NCBI RefSeq assembly: GCF_040790665.1
Contig: NZ_CP160849.1
Location: 1,699,501-1,763,500 of the forward strand
Direction: 5' to 3'
Source of the DNA: Sulfitobacter pontiacus
Lineage (GTDB): Bacteria; Pseudomonadota; Alphaproteobacteria; Rhodobacterales; Rhodobacteraceae
DNA: 64,000 nucleotides
Part shown: positions 32,854 to 43,870 of the stretch, in pieces
Layout: each line of letters begins with the position of its first letter
Numbering within the stretch: the stretch's first letter is position 1
Translations under genes and position numbers: made by a program
Notes under the pieces: generated by a model
Database searches by the model: none
Seen by the model: the letters and a program-made list of their open reading frames with translations, nothing else
What the model was told of the DNA's origin: nothing

Positions 32854-34172
32854 TTGTACGAATTCTGAGCCTCTGTCTCGCGCTTATCGGCGGTGTTGCC
32901 TCGGTCGCGCAGGCGCAGGATGGACCATTGCGGATCGAGATTACCGAAGGTGTGATTGAACCCTTGCCCTTTGCCGTGCCCAGCTTTCAGCCCGAAAGCG
33001 GGGACGCGGGGCAGATGGCCGTTGATCTGGCGCGGGTCGTGTCCGAAGATCTTGTCGGTTCTGGTCTGTTCCGCGAAGTACCGGCAAGCGCCTATATCTC
33101 GACCGTAAGCGATTTTAACGCGCCGATCCAATATGCTGACTGGAAGGCGATCAACGCGCAGGCGCTGATCACTGGTGCCGTCAGTGTCTCGGGCAATACG
33201 TTGAATGTGAAGTTCCGTCTGTATGACGTATTTTCGGGCGCTGAACTGGGGTCGGGCTTGCAGTTTTCGGGCACGGTCGATGGCTGGCGTCGCATGGCGC
33301 ATAAGGTGGCGGATGCCGTCTATTCGCGTATCACGGGCGAAGGGGGCTACTTCGACAGCCGCGTCGTCTATGTCTCTGAGACGGGGCCCAAGGATGACCG
33401 CGCGAAACGGCTGGCTGTGATGGATTATGATGGGGCTAATGTGCGCTATCTGACCGACAGCTCGTCCATCGTGCTGGCACCGCGGTTCTCGCCCTCGGGG
33501 GATCGTATTCTCTACACCAGCTACGAAAGCGGCTTCCCGCGGATCTATGTGCTTGACATCGGGTCGGTGCAGCGTCGTGTGCTGGAAAGCGCTGAAGGCA
33601 CCATGAGCTTTGCGCCGCGGTTCTCTCCGTCCGGCAATACGGTTGTGTATTCGCTGACCCAAGGCGGGAACACGGATATCTACACAATGGATATCAACAC
33701 CGGCCAGTCGACACGGCTGACCAACACACCTGCGATCGAAACCGCGCCCAGCTATTCGCCGGACGGCAGCCGGATCGTTTTCGAAAGCGACCGTTCGGGA
33801 TCGCAGCAGCTGTATATCATGCCAGCAACGGGCGGCGAGGCGACGCGGATCTCGTTTGGCGAAGGGCGCTATGGCACGCCGGTCTGGTCGCCGCGGGGCG
33901 ATCTGGTGGCCTTTACCAAGCAGAACAAGGGCCGGTTCCACATCGGCGTGATGCGGCTGGACGGGTCGGAAGAACGTCTGCTGACCGCGTCGTTCCTGGA
34001 TGAAGGCCCCACATGGGCCCCCAACGGCCGCGTCATCATGTTTGCGCGGGAAACCCAAGGGGCAGGCGGGGCGTCGTCGCTTTATTCGGTCGATATCTCG
34101 GGCCGGAACCTCAAGCCTGTGCGCACCCAAGAGGGCGGATCGGATCCGTCTTGGTCGCCGCTTCAGAAGTAA
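32850..34172 (+). CDS. tolB: Tol-Pal system translocation protein TolB
   Basis: A 440-residue periplasmic protein with a signal peptide ending AQAQ-D near residue 23. The N-terminal domain ([18 protein letters not shown]) is followed by a six-bladed beta-propeller made of WD40-like PD40 repeats such as [30 protein letters not shown] and PSWSPL. TolB binds Pal and TolA. The tolB ATG overlaps tolA's stop. A large perfect hairpin lies just after the stop. Confidence 0.95.
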   Translation: MIVRILSLCLALIGGVASVAQAQDGPLRIEITEGVIEPLPFAVPSFQPESGDAGQMAVDLARVVSEDLVGSGLFREVPASAYISTVSDFNAPIQYADWKAINAQALITGAVSVSGNTLNVKFRLYDVFSGAELGSGLQFSGTVDGWRRMAHKVADAVYSRITGEGGYFDSRVVYVSETGPKDDRAKRLAVMDYDGANVRYLTDSSSIVLAPRFSPSGDRILYTSYESGFPRIYVLDIGSVQRRVLESAEGTMSFAPRFSPSGNTVVYSLTQGGNTDIYTMDINTGQSTRLTNTPAIETAPSYSPDGSRIVFESDRSGSQQLYIMPATGGEATRISFGEGRYGTPVWSPRGDLVAFTKQNKGRFHIGVMRLDGSEERLLTASFLDEGPTWAPNGRVIMFARETQGAGGASSLYSVDISGRNLKPVRTQEGGSDPSWSPLQK

Positions 34173-34180
34173 ACAACAGC

Positions 34181-34218
34181 CATAGTGCCTTGGTGTTTCC
34201 CAATACCAAGGCACTATG
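34181..34218 (+). other. Perfect 14-bp hairpin between tolB and pal
   Basis: CATAGTGCCTTGGT (34181-34194) and ACCAAGGCACTATG (34205-34218) pair completely around a 10-nt loop. It begins eight bases after the tolB stop; no T-run follows. It may be a partial terminator or an RNA-processing or stability element that adjusts the amount of Pal. Confidence 0.75.
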
Positions 34219-34272
34219 GTAACACCGTCACAACAGACACATTAAAATGCTATCGTCAAAAAGGCACAGTCC

Positions 34273-34797
34273 ATGAACCGCATTCTCACCGCAACTCTAT
34301 TGATCGCAGCCCTGGCCGTATCGGCCTGTACCAACCCTGACCGCTTTGGCGCGGATGGCATGAATAACGGTGCCGCGAATGGCGCAGGCCTGAACGGGGG
34401 CATTATCCCCGGCAGCGCGAACGACCCGGCTTCTACGGCATATTTCCAGCAAGCCGTTGGGGATCGCGTGCTGTTCCTGGTCGACCAATCCAACCTGACC
34501 CCCGAAGGCCAAGCGACGCTGGACGGTCAGGCAGCCTGGTTGAACACCAACACCGATTACCAAGCCGTGATCGAAGGCCACGCGGACGAGCAGGGCACAC
34601 GGGAATACAACCTTGCGCTTGGCGCACGCCGTGCCAATGCAGCGCGCGAATATTTGATCTCGCGCGGGATCGCCGCCAGCCGTCTTCGCGTTGTAAGCTA
34701 TGGTAAGGAACGCCCGATCGAAGTCTGTTCGAGCGAGGCATGCTATGCCAAGAACCGTCGGGCCGTGACCGTACTTGCGGGCGGTCTGACCAGCTAA
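34273..34797 (+). CDS. pal: Peptidoglycan-associated lipoprotein Pal
   Basis: A 174-residue lipoprotein: signal peptide with lipobox AVSAC, so Cys19 is lipidated, then a Gly/Asn-rich linker (NNGAANGAGLNGGI) and a C-terminal OmpA-like domain (FLVDQSNLTPEGQATLDGQA, VIEGHADEQGTREYNLALGA) that binds peptidoglycan. It anchors the outer membrane and is the Tol system's partner. It is 100 bases after tolB because of the hairpin. Confidence 0.95.
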   Translation: MNRILTATLLIAALAVSACTNPDRFGADGMNNGAANGAGLNGGIIPGSANDPASTAYFQQAVGDRVLFLVDQSNLTPEGQATLDGQAAWLNTNTDYQAVIEGHADEQGTREYNLALGARRANAAREYLISRGIAASRLRVVSYGKERPIEVCSSEACYAKNRRAVTVLAGGLTS

Positions 34798-34825
34798 GTC
34801 GTCTACGTTAGGTTAGGATTTTAAT

Positions 34826-35677
34826 ATGCGGTTTGCTTTGATTGTAGCGCTTGGACTGGCCTTTGGGCCGGTCACAGCGCAGGCGCAGGATGCGCAGACT
34901 TTGGCGGATGTGCGTCAGGAACTGACGGTACTGAATGTCGAGGTGCAAAAGCTGCGCCGGGAACTGTCCACCACCGGCGGCGCGAGCGTTGCCGTGACCG
35001 GTGGATCGGTGCTTGAGCGCGTCAATGCAATGGAAAGCGAACTGCAGCGCCTGACCTCTAAAACCGAAGAGCTGGAAAACCGGATCAACCGCGTGGTCAC
35101 CGACGGGACCAACCGGATCGGTGATCTGGAATTCCGGCTCGTGGAGCTTGAAGGCGGCGATGTGGGCAGCCTCGGCCAGACCTCTACCCTTGGCGGGGGC
35201 GAGATGCCCGCGACCATGGCGCCCGCCACGCCCGTGCCCGCACCAGCGGACCCGTTGGCCAATACTTCTACCCCCACCAATACCGCAGAGCTTGCAGTGG
35301 GTGAAAAAACAGACTTCGAGCGGGCGAAGGCGGCGCTCGCTGACGGTGACTTTCGCAGCGCCGCAGACCAGTTTGCGACCTTCAATCAGACCTATCCGGG
35401 CGGACCGCTAGGCCCCGAAGCCGATCTGCGGCGCGGCGATGCGCTGGACGGTCTGGGGGATACCCGCGAAGCGGCACGCGCCTATCTGGCAAGCTTTAGC
35501 GCCGATCCCGCGGGGCCTGTCGCGGCAGAAGCACTGTACCAGCTTGGCAGTTCTTTGGGGGCCTTGGGCCAAACCCAAGAAGCCTGCGTGACCTTGGGCG
35601 AAGTCGCATCGCGCTTCCCCACAAGCCCCTTCGTCGCGCAAGCCCAATCCGAACGCAGCGTGCTTGCCTGCCAGTGA
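34826..35677 (+). CDS. cpoB: Tol-Pal coordination protein CpoB (YbgF)
   Basis: A 283-residue periplasmic protein with a signal peptide ending AQAQ-D near residue 21. A coiled coil (VLNVEVQKLRRELS, AMESELQRLTSKTEELENRI) forms the trimer part, followed by a Pro/Ala/Thr-rich linker and TPR-like repeats at the C-terminus (FERAKAALADGDFRSAADQF to LGEVASRFPTSPFVAQA). It links Tol activity with PBP1B during constriction in E. coli. It overlaps none of its neighbours; tilS begins four bases after the stop. Confidence 0.92.
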   Translation: MRFALIVALGLAFGPVTAQAQDAQTLADVRQELTVLNVEVQKLRRELSTTGGASVAVTGGSVLERVNAMESELQRLTSKTEELENRINRVVTDGTNRIGDLEFRLVELEGGDVGSLGQTSTLGGGEMPATMAPATPVPAPADPLANTSTPTNTAELAVGEKTDFERAKAALADGDFRSAADQFATFNQTYPGGPLGPEADLRRGDALDGLGDTREAARAYLASFSADPAGPVAAEALYQLGSSLGALGQTQEACVTLGEVASRFPTSPFVAQAQSERSVLACQ

Positions 35678-35681
35678 TCCG

Positions 35682-36941
35682 ATGACCGACCCGCTGGCGC
35701 AGAGCATCGCCGCCAGCTTTGACCCCGCGCCGCCGCCCGTATTGGGTGTGGCGGTGTCGGGGGGCGGCGACTCTGTCGCGCTTTTACATCTTCTGAATGA
35801 CTACGCCCGCAGCCACGGGATCGCGCTGCACGCAGCGACCGTCAATCACGGCCTGCGACCCGAGGCCGCCCGCGAAGCCGCGATGGTCGCCCGCCAGTGT
35901 CGCGCGCTTGGCGTTCCGCATGATACGTTGAGGTGGACGGGCTGGGACCACAGCGGCAATTTGCAGAACGAGGCCCGCAAGGCGCGTTACCGGTTGTTGG
36001 CGGATTGGGCACGGGGGCAGGGCATTGGCGCTGTCTGCATCGGGCATACCGCCGACGATCTGGCAGAGACTTTCGTGATGCGTTTGGGGCGCCGGGCAGG
36101 GGTCGACGGGCTATCCGCCATGCCTGCGATGTTCGACCGACATGGCATGCGTTGGCACAGGCCCTTGCTCAACGCTCGCCGCGCCGACCTGCGCGCGCAT
36201 CTGACGCGTCGCGGGGTGACTTGGGTCGATGACCCCAGCAACGAGGATGACAGCTTTGCGCGGGTGCGCATCCGCAAGGCGCTGGCGGTGCTGACCGATC
36301 TAGGCGTTGATTCTGCCGCACTTGCCGATGTCTCGCGCCACCTTGCCGATGCCCGTACCGCGCTCGACGCGCAGATGTTTGCCGCCGCACGCGCCCATGC
36401 TCACGTTCAATGCGGTGCCGTGGCGATGGATTGGCAGGCGCTGTGTGACCTCCCGACAGAGACACGCCGCCGTTTGCTGACCCACACGATCGCCTGGATC
36501 AACGGGGCCACCTATGCTCCACGCAGCAGCGCCGTGGCAGAGGTGCTGACGGCGCTTGATGATGCCGGTGCCGCGACCGTGCAGGGGTGCGAGCTGCGGT
36601 TGAAGCGCGATAAACTGTGGAGTTACAGAGAGTTGCAGGCAGTGCGGGCGGTTGATGCGCCCGTGGATGCGCTCTGGGACGGCCGCTGGCGTCTGGAACC
36701 TTGCGGCGATGCGCCCGCGCCCGACACGCAAACCATGATCCGTGCCTTGGGCGCTGAGGGGCTGCGCAGCTTTGCTGATTGGCGCGATTTGGGCGTGCCG
36801 CGCGGCGTCTTGCTGGCCTCTCCGGCGGTGTGGCAGGGCGCGGAACTGGTCGCTGCCCCCCTTGTCGGTCGGTCGCAAAACTGGCAAGCAGTGCTCGAAC
36901 GCGGCGAAGATGCCTTTTTCGCCGCACATATGACGCATTGA
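35682..36941 (+). CDS. tilS: tRNA(Ile)-lysidine synthetase TilS
   Basis: A 419-residue PP-loop enzyme that converts C34 of tRNA-Ile(CAU) to lysidine, so AUA is read as Ile. The PP-loop is VAVSGGGDSVALLHLL near residue 24; NHGLRPEAAREA and GHTADDLAETFVMRL follow, with RPLLNARRADLRAHLTRRG. The C-terminal substrate domain is divergent. The ATG at 35682 starts just after the cpoB stop and six codons past an in-frame TTG. It is the upstream partner of ftsH, a common arrangement in bacteria. Confidence 0.93.
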   Translation: MTDPLAQSIAASFDPAPPPVLGVAVSGGGDSVALLHLLNDYARSHGIALHAATVNHGLRPEAAREAAMVARQCRALGVPHDTLRWTGWDHSGNLQNEARKARYRLLADWARGQGIGAVCIGHTADDLAETFVMRLGRRAGVDGLSAMPAMFDRHGMRWHRPLLNARRADLRAHLTRRGVTWVDDPSNEDDSFARVRIRKALAVLTDLGVDSAALADVSRHLADARTALDAQMFAAARAHAHVQCGAVAMDWQALCDLPTETRRRLLTHTIAWINGATYAPRSSAVAEVLTALDDAGAATVQGCELRLKRDKLWSYRELQAVRAVDAPVDALWDGRWRLEPCGDAPAPDTQTMIRALGAEGLRSFADWRDLGVPRGVLLASPAVWQGAELVAAPLVGRSQNWQAVLERGEDAFFAAHMTH

Positions 36942-37019
36942 ACATGCGCCGATCGTGTCTATCTTACACGCATTGGGCGCTGTGTTTGGTGCCGTCCCCC
37001 GGATGTAGGAGACTTTCCT

Positions 37020-38936
<1,917 letters not shown>

Positions 38937-38962
38937 CGCCTAGGCATTGATCACCAGAATAC

Positions 38963-39000
38963 GAAAGAAAAGGCCCTGCACCCGCGGGGCCTTTTCTTTT
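38963..39000 (+). terminator. Rho-independent terminator after ftsH
   Basis: GAAAAGGCCC (38967-38976) and GGGCCTTTTC (38987-38996) form a 10-bp stem with a 10-nt loop followed by TTTT. It ends the ruv-tol-pal-ftsH region. Confidence 0.88.
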
Positions 39001-39051
39001 GTCGCGGCTTTGCGCAGGTTACGGACAACGCAGCGCGAAAGGATGCCGGTC

Positions 39052-39633
39052 ATGCCGACGATGAAAGAAACCGAGTTTACCGCAACGATCACATGGCTTG
39101 GTGTGGTGCCCAAGCTGGCCAAGGGCATCCGCGCCGAACCCCGGAGCGAAGCTTTCGCCAGCTACGCCGGTTTCGAGGATGACGTGCATGCGGGGCTGAC
39201 CCGCGCGTCCTGTGTGCGGGTCACGAACCTCTATCCCAAGGGCACCGAGATCCGGAACGTGCGGCAGCTGTCGATCCTGTCTGCGGAAGAAATGGCCCTG
39301 ATCGCGGCCGACATGGGGATGGAGACACTGGACCCCATGCACCTTGGCACGTCGATGGTGATCAAGGGCATCCCCGATTTCACCCATGTGCCGCCCAATG
39401 CGCGGCTGCAGGCTGCCTCGGGTGCGACGATCACGATTGATACCGAAAACCGCCCCTGCGTGCTGCCCGGTCGCGAGATTGAACAAGACAGCCCCGGCCA
39501 CGGTCCCAAGTTCAAATCCGCGGCCGAGAACCGTCGCGGCGTGACCGCCTGGATCGAACGCGAGGGGCTGTTGCGCGTCGGTGATACGCTGCGCCTGTTC
39601 ATCCCCGACCAGCCAGCCTGGCAGCACGGCTAG
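39052..39633 (+). CDS. MOSC domain protein
   Basis: A 193-residue protein of the MOSC family, related to the molybdenum cofactor sulfurase C-terminal domain, which moves sulfur or reduces substrates via a Mo centre. The conserved region has GIPDFTHVPPNARLQAASGA and TENRPCVLPGREIE with the family Cys. Its partners and substrate are unknown. Of three nearby ATGs, 39052 has AAAGG nine bases upstream. It is a single gene; a weak hairpin GCGGGGTC/GACCCGC (39646-39665) follows. Confidence 0.83.
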   Translation: MPTMKETEFTATITWLGVVPKLAKGIRAEPRSEAFASYAGFEDDVHAGLTRASCVRVTNLYPKGTEIRNVRQLSILSAEEMALIAADMGMETLDPMHLGTSMVIKGIPDFTHVPPNARLQAASGATITIDTENRPCVLPGREIEQDSPGHGPKFKSAAENRRGVTAWIEREGLLRVGDTLRLFIPDQPAWQHG

Positions 39634-39806
39634 GCCCAATGGAGCGCGGGGTCACAGCGACCCGCCATGCTCAAATCAGCGACACACCCGCCGGATCGCC
39701 GCATCAAGCGCCGGATATGTCGGAATTGCCCCCTCTGCCCATGCCCTCACAGGCGTATTGAGGACATAAGAAACATAGAACGCCGACGGCGCATCAGGGA
39801 GGACAT

Positions 39807-41483
39807 ATGACCTTTAAATCCGACATCCAAATCGCACGCGAAGCCAGCAAGCGCCCCATTCAGGAGATCGGGCAAAAGCTGGGCATCAGCAGCGATGATC
39901 TGCTGCCCTACGGCCATGACAAGGCGAAGGTGTCGCAAAAGTTCATCAACTCGGTGCAGGACCGTCCCGATGGCAAGCTGATCCTCGTCACCGCGATCAA
40001 CCCCACCCCCGCGGGCGAGGGGAAAACCACGACCACCGTTGGTCTGGGCGACGGGTTGAACCGCATCGGCAAGAACGCGGCCGTCTGTATCCGCGAGGCG
40101 TCTCTGGGGCCGAACTTCGGCATGAAGGGCGGGGCCGCGGGGGGCGGCTATGCGCAGATCGTCCCGATGGAAGAGATGAACCTGCATTTCACCGGTGACT
40201 TCCACGCGATCACATCGGCTCACAACCTGCTCAGCGCGATGATCGATAACCACATCTATTGGGGCAACGCGCTAGAGATCGACCTGCGCCGCGTCGTCTG
40301 GCGCCGCGTCGTCGACATGAACGACCGCGCTCTACGCCAGATCACGGCGTCCCTGGGTGGTGTGTCGAACGGTTTCCCCCGCGAGGCCGGTTTCGACATC
40401 ACCGTCGCGTCCGAAGTCATGGCAATCCTCTGTCTGGCCAAAGACCTGAACGACCTGCAAAAGCGCCTTGGGGACATGATCGTCGCCTATACCCGCGAGC
40501 GTAAACCGGTCTATGCGCGCGATATCAAAGCGGATGGTGCGATGACCGTGCTGCTGAAAGACGCGATGCAGCCGAACCTTGTGCAGACGCTTGAGAACAA
40601 TCCTGCCTTCGTACATGGCGGGCCCTTTGCGAATATCGCCCACGGCTGCAACTCTGTCATCGCGACCACCACCGCGCTGAAGCTGGCGGATTATGTGGTG
40701 ACCGAAGCGGGCTTTGGTGCCGATCTGGGGGCAGAGAAGTTCCTGAACATTAAATGCCGCAAGGCGGGGCTGGCACCGTCCTGCGTCGTGGTCGTGGCCA
40801 CGGTGCGCGCGATGAAGATGAACGGCGGCGTGGCCAAGGCCGATCTGGGCGCTGAAAACGTCGACGCCGTGCAGGCCGGTTGCCCCAACCTTGGCCGCCA
40901 CATCGAGAACCTGAAATCCTTTGGCGTGCCCGTCGTCGTCGCGATCAACCATTTCGTCACCGACACCGACGCAGAAGTGCAAGCGGTCAAAGACTATGTC
41001 GCCTCGCAAGGGGCCGAGGCCGTGCTGTCCCGCCACTGGGAATTGGGCAGCGCTGGCTCTGCCGAACTTGCCGAGAAAGTGGTCGAGACGATTGATAAGG
41101 ACCAGGCGGATTTCGCCACGCTCTACCCCGACGCGATGCCGCTGGCAGATAAGATCAACACCATCGCCACAAAGATCTATCGCGCGGATGGGGCGGTGAT
41201 GGATCAGAAGATCCTCAACCAGTTGAAAGACTGGGAAGAGCAGGGATATGGCGATCTGCCGGTCTGTATGGCCAAAACGCAATACAGCTTTACCACCGAT
41301 CCCGAAGCCCGCGGCGCGCCAACCGGCTTTACCATCCCCGTGCGCGAGGTGCGCCTGTCTGCCGGCGCGGGCTTTGTCGTGGCCATCTGCGGTGAGATCA
41401 TGACCATGCCGGGCCTGCCACGGGTGCCTTCTGCCGAAAATATTCGTCTCAATGACATCGGCGATGTTGAAGGTCTGTTCTAA
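39807..41483 (+). CDS. fhs: Formate-tetrahydrofolate ligase
   Basis: A 558-residue enzyme that makes 10-formyl-THF from formate, ATP and tetrahydrofolate. The P-loop [17 protein letters not shown] lies near residue 67; [40 protein letters not shown] and [17 protein letters not shown] are conserved, as is FTVPVR-like [16 protein letters not shown]. Length is typical. GGAGG precedes the ATG. It forms a pair with folD: together they interconvert formate, 10-formyl- and 5,10-methylene-THF, useful for methylated-compound catabolism, which Roseobacters often do. Confidence 0.96.
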   Translation: MTFKSDIQIAREASKRPIQEIGQKLGISSDDLLPYGHDKAKVSQKFINSVQDRPDGKLILVTAINPTPAGEGKTTTTVGLGDGLNRIGKNAAVCIREASLGPNFGMKGGAAGGGYAQIVPMEEMNLHFTGDFHAITSAHNLLSAMIDNHIYWGNALEIDLRRVVWRRVVDMNDRALRQITASLGGVSNGFPREAGFDITVASEVMAILCLAKDLNDLQKRLGDMIVAYTRERKPVYARDIKADGAMTVLLKDAMQPNLVQTLENNPAFVHGGPFANIAHGCNSVIATTTALKLADYVVTEAGFGADLGAEKFLNIKCRKAGLAPSCVVVVATVRAMKMNGGVAKADLGAENVDAVQAGCPNLGRHIENLKSFGVPVVVAINHFVTDTDAEVQAVKDYVASQGAEAVLSRHWELGSAGSAELAEKVVETIDKDQADFATLYPDAMPLADKINTIATKIYRADGAVMDQKILNQLKDWEEQGYGDLPVCMAKTQYSFTTDPEARGAPTGFTIPVREVRLSAGAGFVVAICGEIMTMPGLPRVPSAENIRLNDIGDVEGLF

Positions 41484-41497
41484 GCGCGTATGAACAG

Positions 41498-41523
41498 GGC
41501 GCGGAGGGTCGCCCCTTCGCGCC
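41498..41523 (+). terminator. Hairpin after fhs
   Basis: GGCGCGGAGGG and CCCTTCGCGCC form an 11-bp stem with one G-T pair and a 4-nt loop (TCGC), 15 bases past the fhs stop. No T-run follows. Confidence 0.5.
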
Positions 41524-41577
41524 TTCGCCTGCTGTGGCAGGTGATAGCAGCGCCACAACAGACAAAGGACGGTCCCC

Positions 41578-42480
41578 ATGACAGCGACGATCATTGACGG
41601 CAAGGCATTTGCAGCACAGGTGCGGGGGCAGGTCGCCCAGCATGTCACGCGGCTGAAGGACGATCACGGGATCACGCCGGGGCTGGCTGTGGTGCTTGTC
41701 GGGGCCGATCCTGCCTCCGAGGTTTATGTCAAATCCAAGGGCAAGATGACCAAGGAAGTGGGCATGAAATCGGTCGAACACCGGCTGGCGGACACCACAT
41801 CAGAGGCGGAGCTTCTGGCCCTGATCGACACGCTGAACAAGGATGATACGATCCACGGTATCCTCGTGCAGCTCCCCTTGCCCGATCACCTGAACGAAGA
41901 CCTTGTGATCGGCGCGATTGATCCGGCCAAGGATGTCGACGGGTTTCATATCTCGAACGTCGGTCTGTTGGGCACCGGGCAGAAATCCATGGTGCCCTGC
42001 ACGCCGCTTGGCTGTCTGATGATGCTGCGCGACCACCACGGCACCCTGTCAGGGATGGATGCCGTTGTGATCGGGCGCAGCAATATCGTTGGCAAACCGA
42101 TGGCCCAGCTTCTGCTCAACGACAGCTGCACCGTGACCATCGCCCATTCGCGGACCAAAGACCTTGCCGCTGTTGTGCGCCGCGCTGATATCGTGATCGC
42201 CGCCGTGGGCCGCCCCGAGATGGTGCCGGGCGACTGGATCAAACCGGGGGCCACAATCATCGACGTGGGCATCAACCGTCTCGACGCGCCAGAGCGGGGT
42301 GAGGGCAAGACCCGTCTGGTCGGGGATGTGGATTTTGACAGCTGCGCCAAGGTGGCCGGTGCGATCACCCCAGTGCCGGGGGGCGTGGGCCCGATGACGA
42401 TCGCCTGTCTGCTGGCCAATACGGTTACAGCCTGCTGCCGTGCCCATGAGCTGCCCGAACCCGAAGGGCTGACCGCCTAA
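41578..42480 (+). CDS. folD: Bifunctional methylene-THF dehydrogenase/methenyl-THF cyclohydrolase
   Basis: A 300-residue FolD that oxidises 5,10-methylene-THF with NADP and hydrolyses 5,10-methenyl-THF to the 10-formyl form. Signatures are [15 protein letters not shown] with the catalytic Lys, [38 protein letters not shown] for NADP, and the C-terminal [19 protein letters not shown]. It follows fhs by 94 bases. Its stop overlaps the stop of the convergent PaaI gene by three bases. Confidence 0.96.
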   Translation: MTATIIDGKAFAAQVRGQVAQHVTRLKDDHGITPGLAVVLVGADPASEVYVKSKGKMTKEVGMKSVEHRLADTTSEAELLALIDTLNKDDTIHGILVQLPLPDHLNEDLVIGAIDPAKDVDGFHISNVGLLGTGQKSMVPCTPLGCLMMLRDHHGTLSGMDAVVIGRSNIVGKPMAQLLLNDSCTVTIAHSRTKDLAAVVRRADIVIAAVGRPEMVPGDWIKPGATIIDVGINRLDAPERGEGKTRLVGDVDFDSCAKVAGAITPVPGGVGPMTIACLLANTVTACCRAHELPEPEGLTA

Positions 42481-42905
42481 GCGGCGGTTGCCGGAACCGG
42501 CACCATCGTGCCCTGAAGCACGGCGATCAGCACCTGCTGGTCGCCGGTTTGGGCAAAGACTTCGGCCGTGACCACACAAAGCCGCTTGCCCGGTTTCACC
42601 ACCTTGCCAATCGCGATCAGCCGGTCTCCGCGGGCGGGGGCCAGCAGGTTGATCTTGATCTCTGCGGTGACGACCTCGGTATCCAAGGGCAGTGTCGTCA
42701 GCGCGGCATAGCCCGCAGCGCTGTCCCCGATAGAGAACGTCAGCCCCGCGTGGCCAAACCCCTGCTGCTGGCGCGTGCCGGGCAGGATCGGTGCCTCGAT
42801 CCGGATGAGCCCCTTTGACACATCACTAAGTTCAGCGCCGAGGGTCTGCATCATCGATTGTGCGTCAAAGCTGTCGCGGATGCGGGCGATTTCTTGAGGG
42901 GTCAT
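42477..42905 (-). CDS. PaaI family hotdog thioesterase
   Basis: A 142-residue hotdog-fold thioesterase. The family centre is [20 protein letters not shown], where His and Asp lie in the active site, followed by [19 protein letters not shown]. Substrate is probably an acyl- or aryl-CoA and not identifiable. It begins 41 bases after the pdeM stop in the same direction, so pdeM, PaaI and perhaps lhr may be transcribed together. Confidence 0.87.
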   Translation of the reverse strand: MTPQEIARIRDSFDAQSMMQTLGAELSDVSKGLIRIEAPILPGTRQQQGFGHAGLTFSIGDSAAGYAALTTLPLDTEVVTAEIKINLLAPARGDRLIAIGKVVKPGKRLCVVTAEVFAQTGDQQVLIAVLQGTMVPVPATAA

Positions 42906-42946
42906 AGGGGCTCTTTCAACATGGATGGCCGGCCCCGTGGCTGCGA

Positions 42947-43612
42947 CTAGCGCGGCATGGGGATCGCGGTGGGCTGCGGTCCGGTAAGTATGGCGCAGGC
43001 CTGCGGACCCATCAATGCCTGTAGCACCGGCGCGTCACTGTACAACCCGCCGGTATAGGTGCCAAAGGCAGGCATGATCAGCCGTCGGTCGTCATAGAGG
43101 AAGGTCGGACGCGTCACCGACCGTCCGCGCAGCCGCAGCCGTGCCTTGGGGTGATAATGCCCCGAAACCTCGGCCTGCGCGCTTTCCTGCGCGATATGCC
43201 GGAACTGCAAGGGGCCGATCACAAGCTCGGCCAGATGCTCCCCGCCCAGTTCGACGGGACCGGGGTCGTGGTTGCCCTCTACCCACAGCCACTGCCGCCC
43301 CGCCTGCAGCCGCGCCAGCGTCAGCCGTGCCGGCTCGGGTAGGGCATGGGCCGCGTGCAGATCGTCGAAACTGTCGCCCAGACACATCACAACGCGCGCG
43401 GGCACACGGTCAAGCGCCGCCGCAAGCCGGGTCAACGTGTCCATCGTCTCGTAAGGGGGAAGCGCCGTGCCGCCGCGCCGCGCAATCCGTTCGGCTTTGC
43501 CAAGATGCAGGTCGGACACGCAGAGCAGCCCGTGATCTGCCCACCACAAGGCACCAGAGCCAAGCGCCGTCAGCCGCGCGCCGCAAAAGTCGAATTCATA
43601 CCCGATGTTCAT
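42947..43612 (-). CDS. pdeM: Ligase-associated DNA damage response endonuclease PdeM
   Basis: A 221-residue calcineurin-type metallophosphoesterase. The metal motifs are SDLHLGK, GDSFDD, EGNHDPG and SGHYHP; the C-terminal segment FLYDDRRLIMPAFGTYTGGL is typical of PdeM proteins. In other alphaproteobacteria PdeM goes with an Lhr-type helicase, an ATP-dependent DNA ligase and an exonuclease, proposed as a DNA repair set. Only the helicase is next to it here. The ATG at 43610-43612 has a weak ribosome site; a longer frame contains repeat sequence and is unlikely. Confidence 0.88.
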   Translation of the reverse strand: MNIGYEFDFCGARLTALGSGALWWADHGLLCVSDLHLGKAERIARRGGTALPPYETMDTLTRLAAALDRVPARVVMCLGDSFDDLHAAHALPEPARLTLARLQAGRQWLWVEGNHDPGPVELGGEHLAELVIGPLQFRHIAQESAQAEVSGHYHPKARLRLRGRSVTRPTFLYDDRRLIMPAFGTYTGGLYSDAPVLQALMGPQACAILTGPQPTAIPMPR

Positions 43613-43680
43613 GCTGCGTTCATCACCAAGTTTGCCCGCGGGCGCAAGGGGCGCTGGCCGATGGACGCGCCTATGGCGGG

Positions 43681-43706
43681 GCGCAGGAGTATTTAAAAAA
43701 GGGTGA
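43681..43706 (+). repeat. Intergenic element, copy 3, pairing with the copy at 43828-43856
   Basis: GCGCAGGAGTATTT, then AAAAAAGGGTGAAG. It is inverted relative to 43828-43856 and followed by a second hairpin arm. It belongs to the GAGTATTTT-type element family seen at 46361-46387. Confidence 0.6.
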
Positions 43707-43760
43707 AGCGGAAGACGCCCCCGCCTGATCCCGAGGGGCGTGGGGGCGTCTTCACCCTTT
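43698..43760. repeat. Long imperfect hairpin between lhr and pdeM
   Basis: AAAGGGTGAAG with ACGCCCCC (43700-43721, interrupted by CGGAAG) pairs with GGGGGCGT and CTTCACCCTTT (43742-43760). This is an 11+8 bp stem with a 6-nt bulge. It lies in the 258-base gap between lhr and pdeM and may be a terminator or attenuator. Confidence 0.6.
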
Positions 43761-43827
43761 GCGGTCATCGGCTCTCCAGCCTGTACCGCGGGGCGATCAT
43801 GGGGCAAAATACCTAAGCGAAGGTTAA

Positions 43828-43856
43828 TTCACCCTTTCAAAAATACTCAGCTGCGC
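43828..43856 (-). repeat. Intergenic element, copy 4 (minus strand), after lhr
   Basis: On the minus strand GCGCAGCTGAGTATTTTT is followed by GAAAGGGTGAA, 14 bases after the lhr stop. It mirrors copy 3. A further related sequence, AGGTATTTTGCCCCATGA, is on the same strand near 43797-43821. Confidence 0.6.
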
Positions 43857-43870
43857 AGCGATTGCCATGT

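Noticed and set aside
32799..34214. 471-codon minus-strand frame over tolB
   Set aside because: Antisense of tolB, which has all its propeller motifs in the other frame.
39634..39806. Search for a glycine or folate riboswitch upstream of fhs
   Set aside because: No conserved core of those riboswitches is visible; only a weak hairpin is present.
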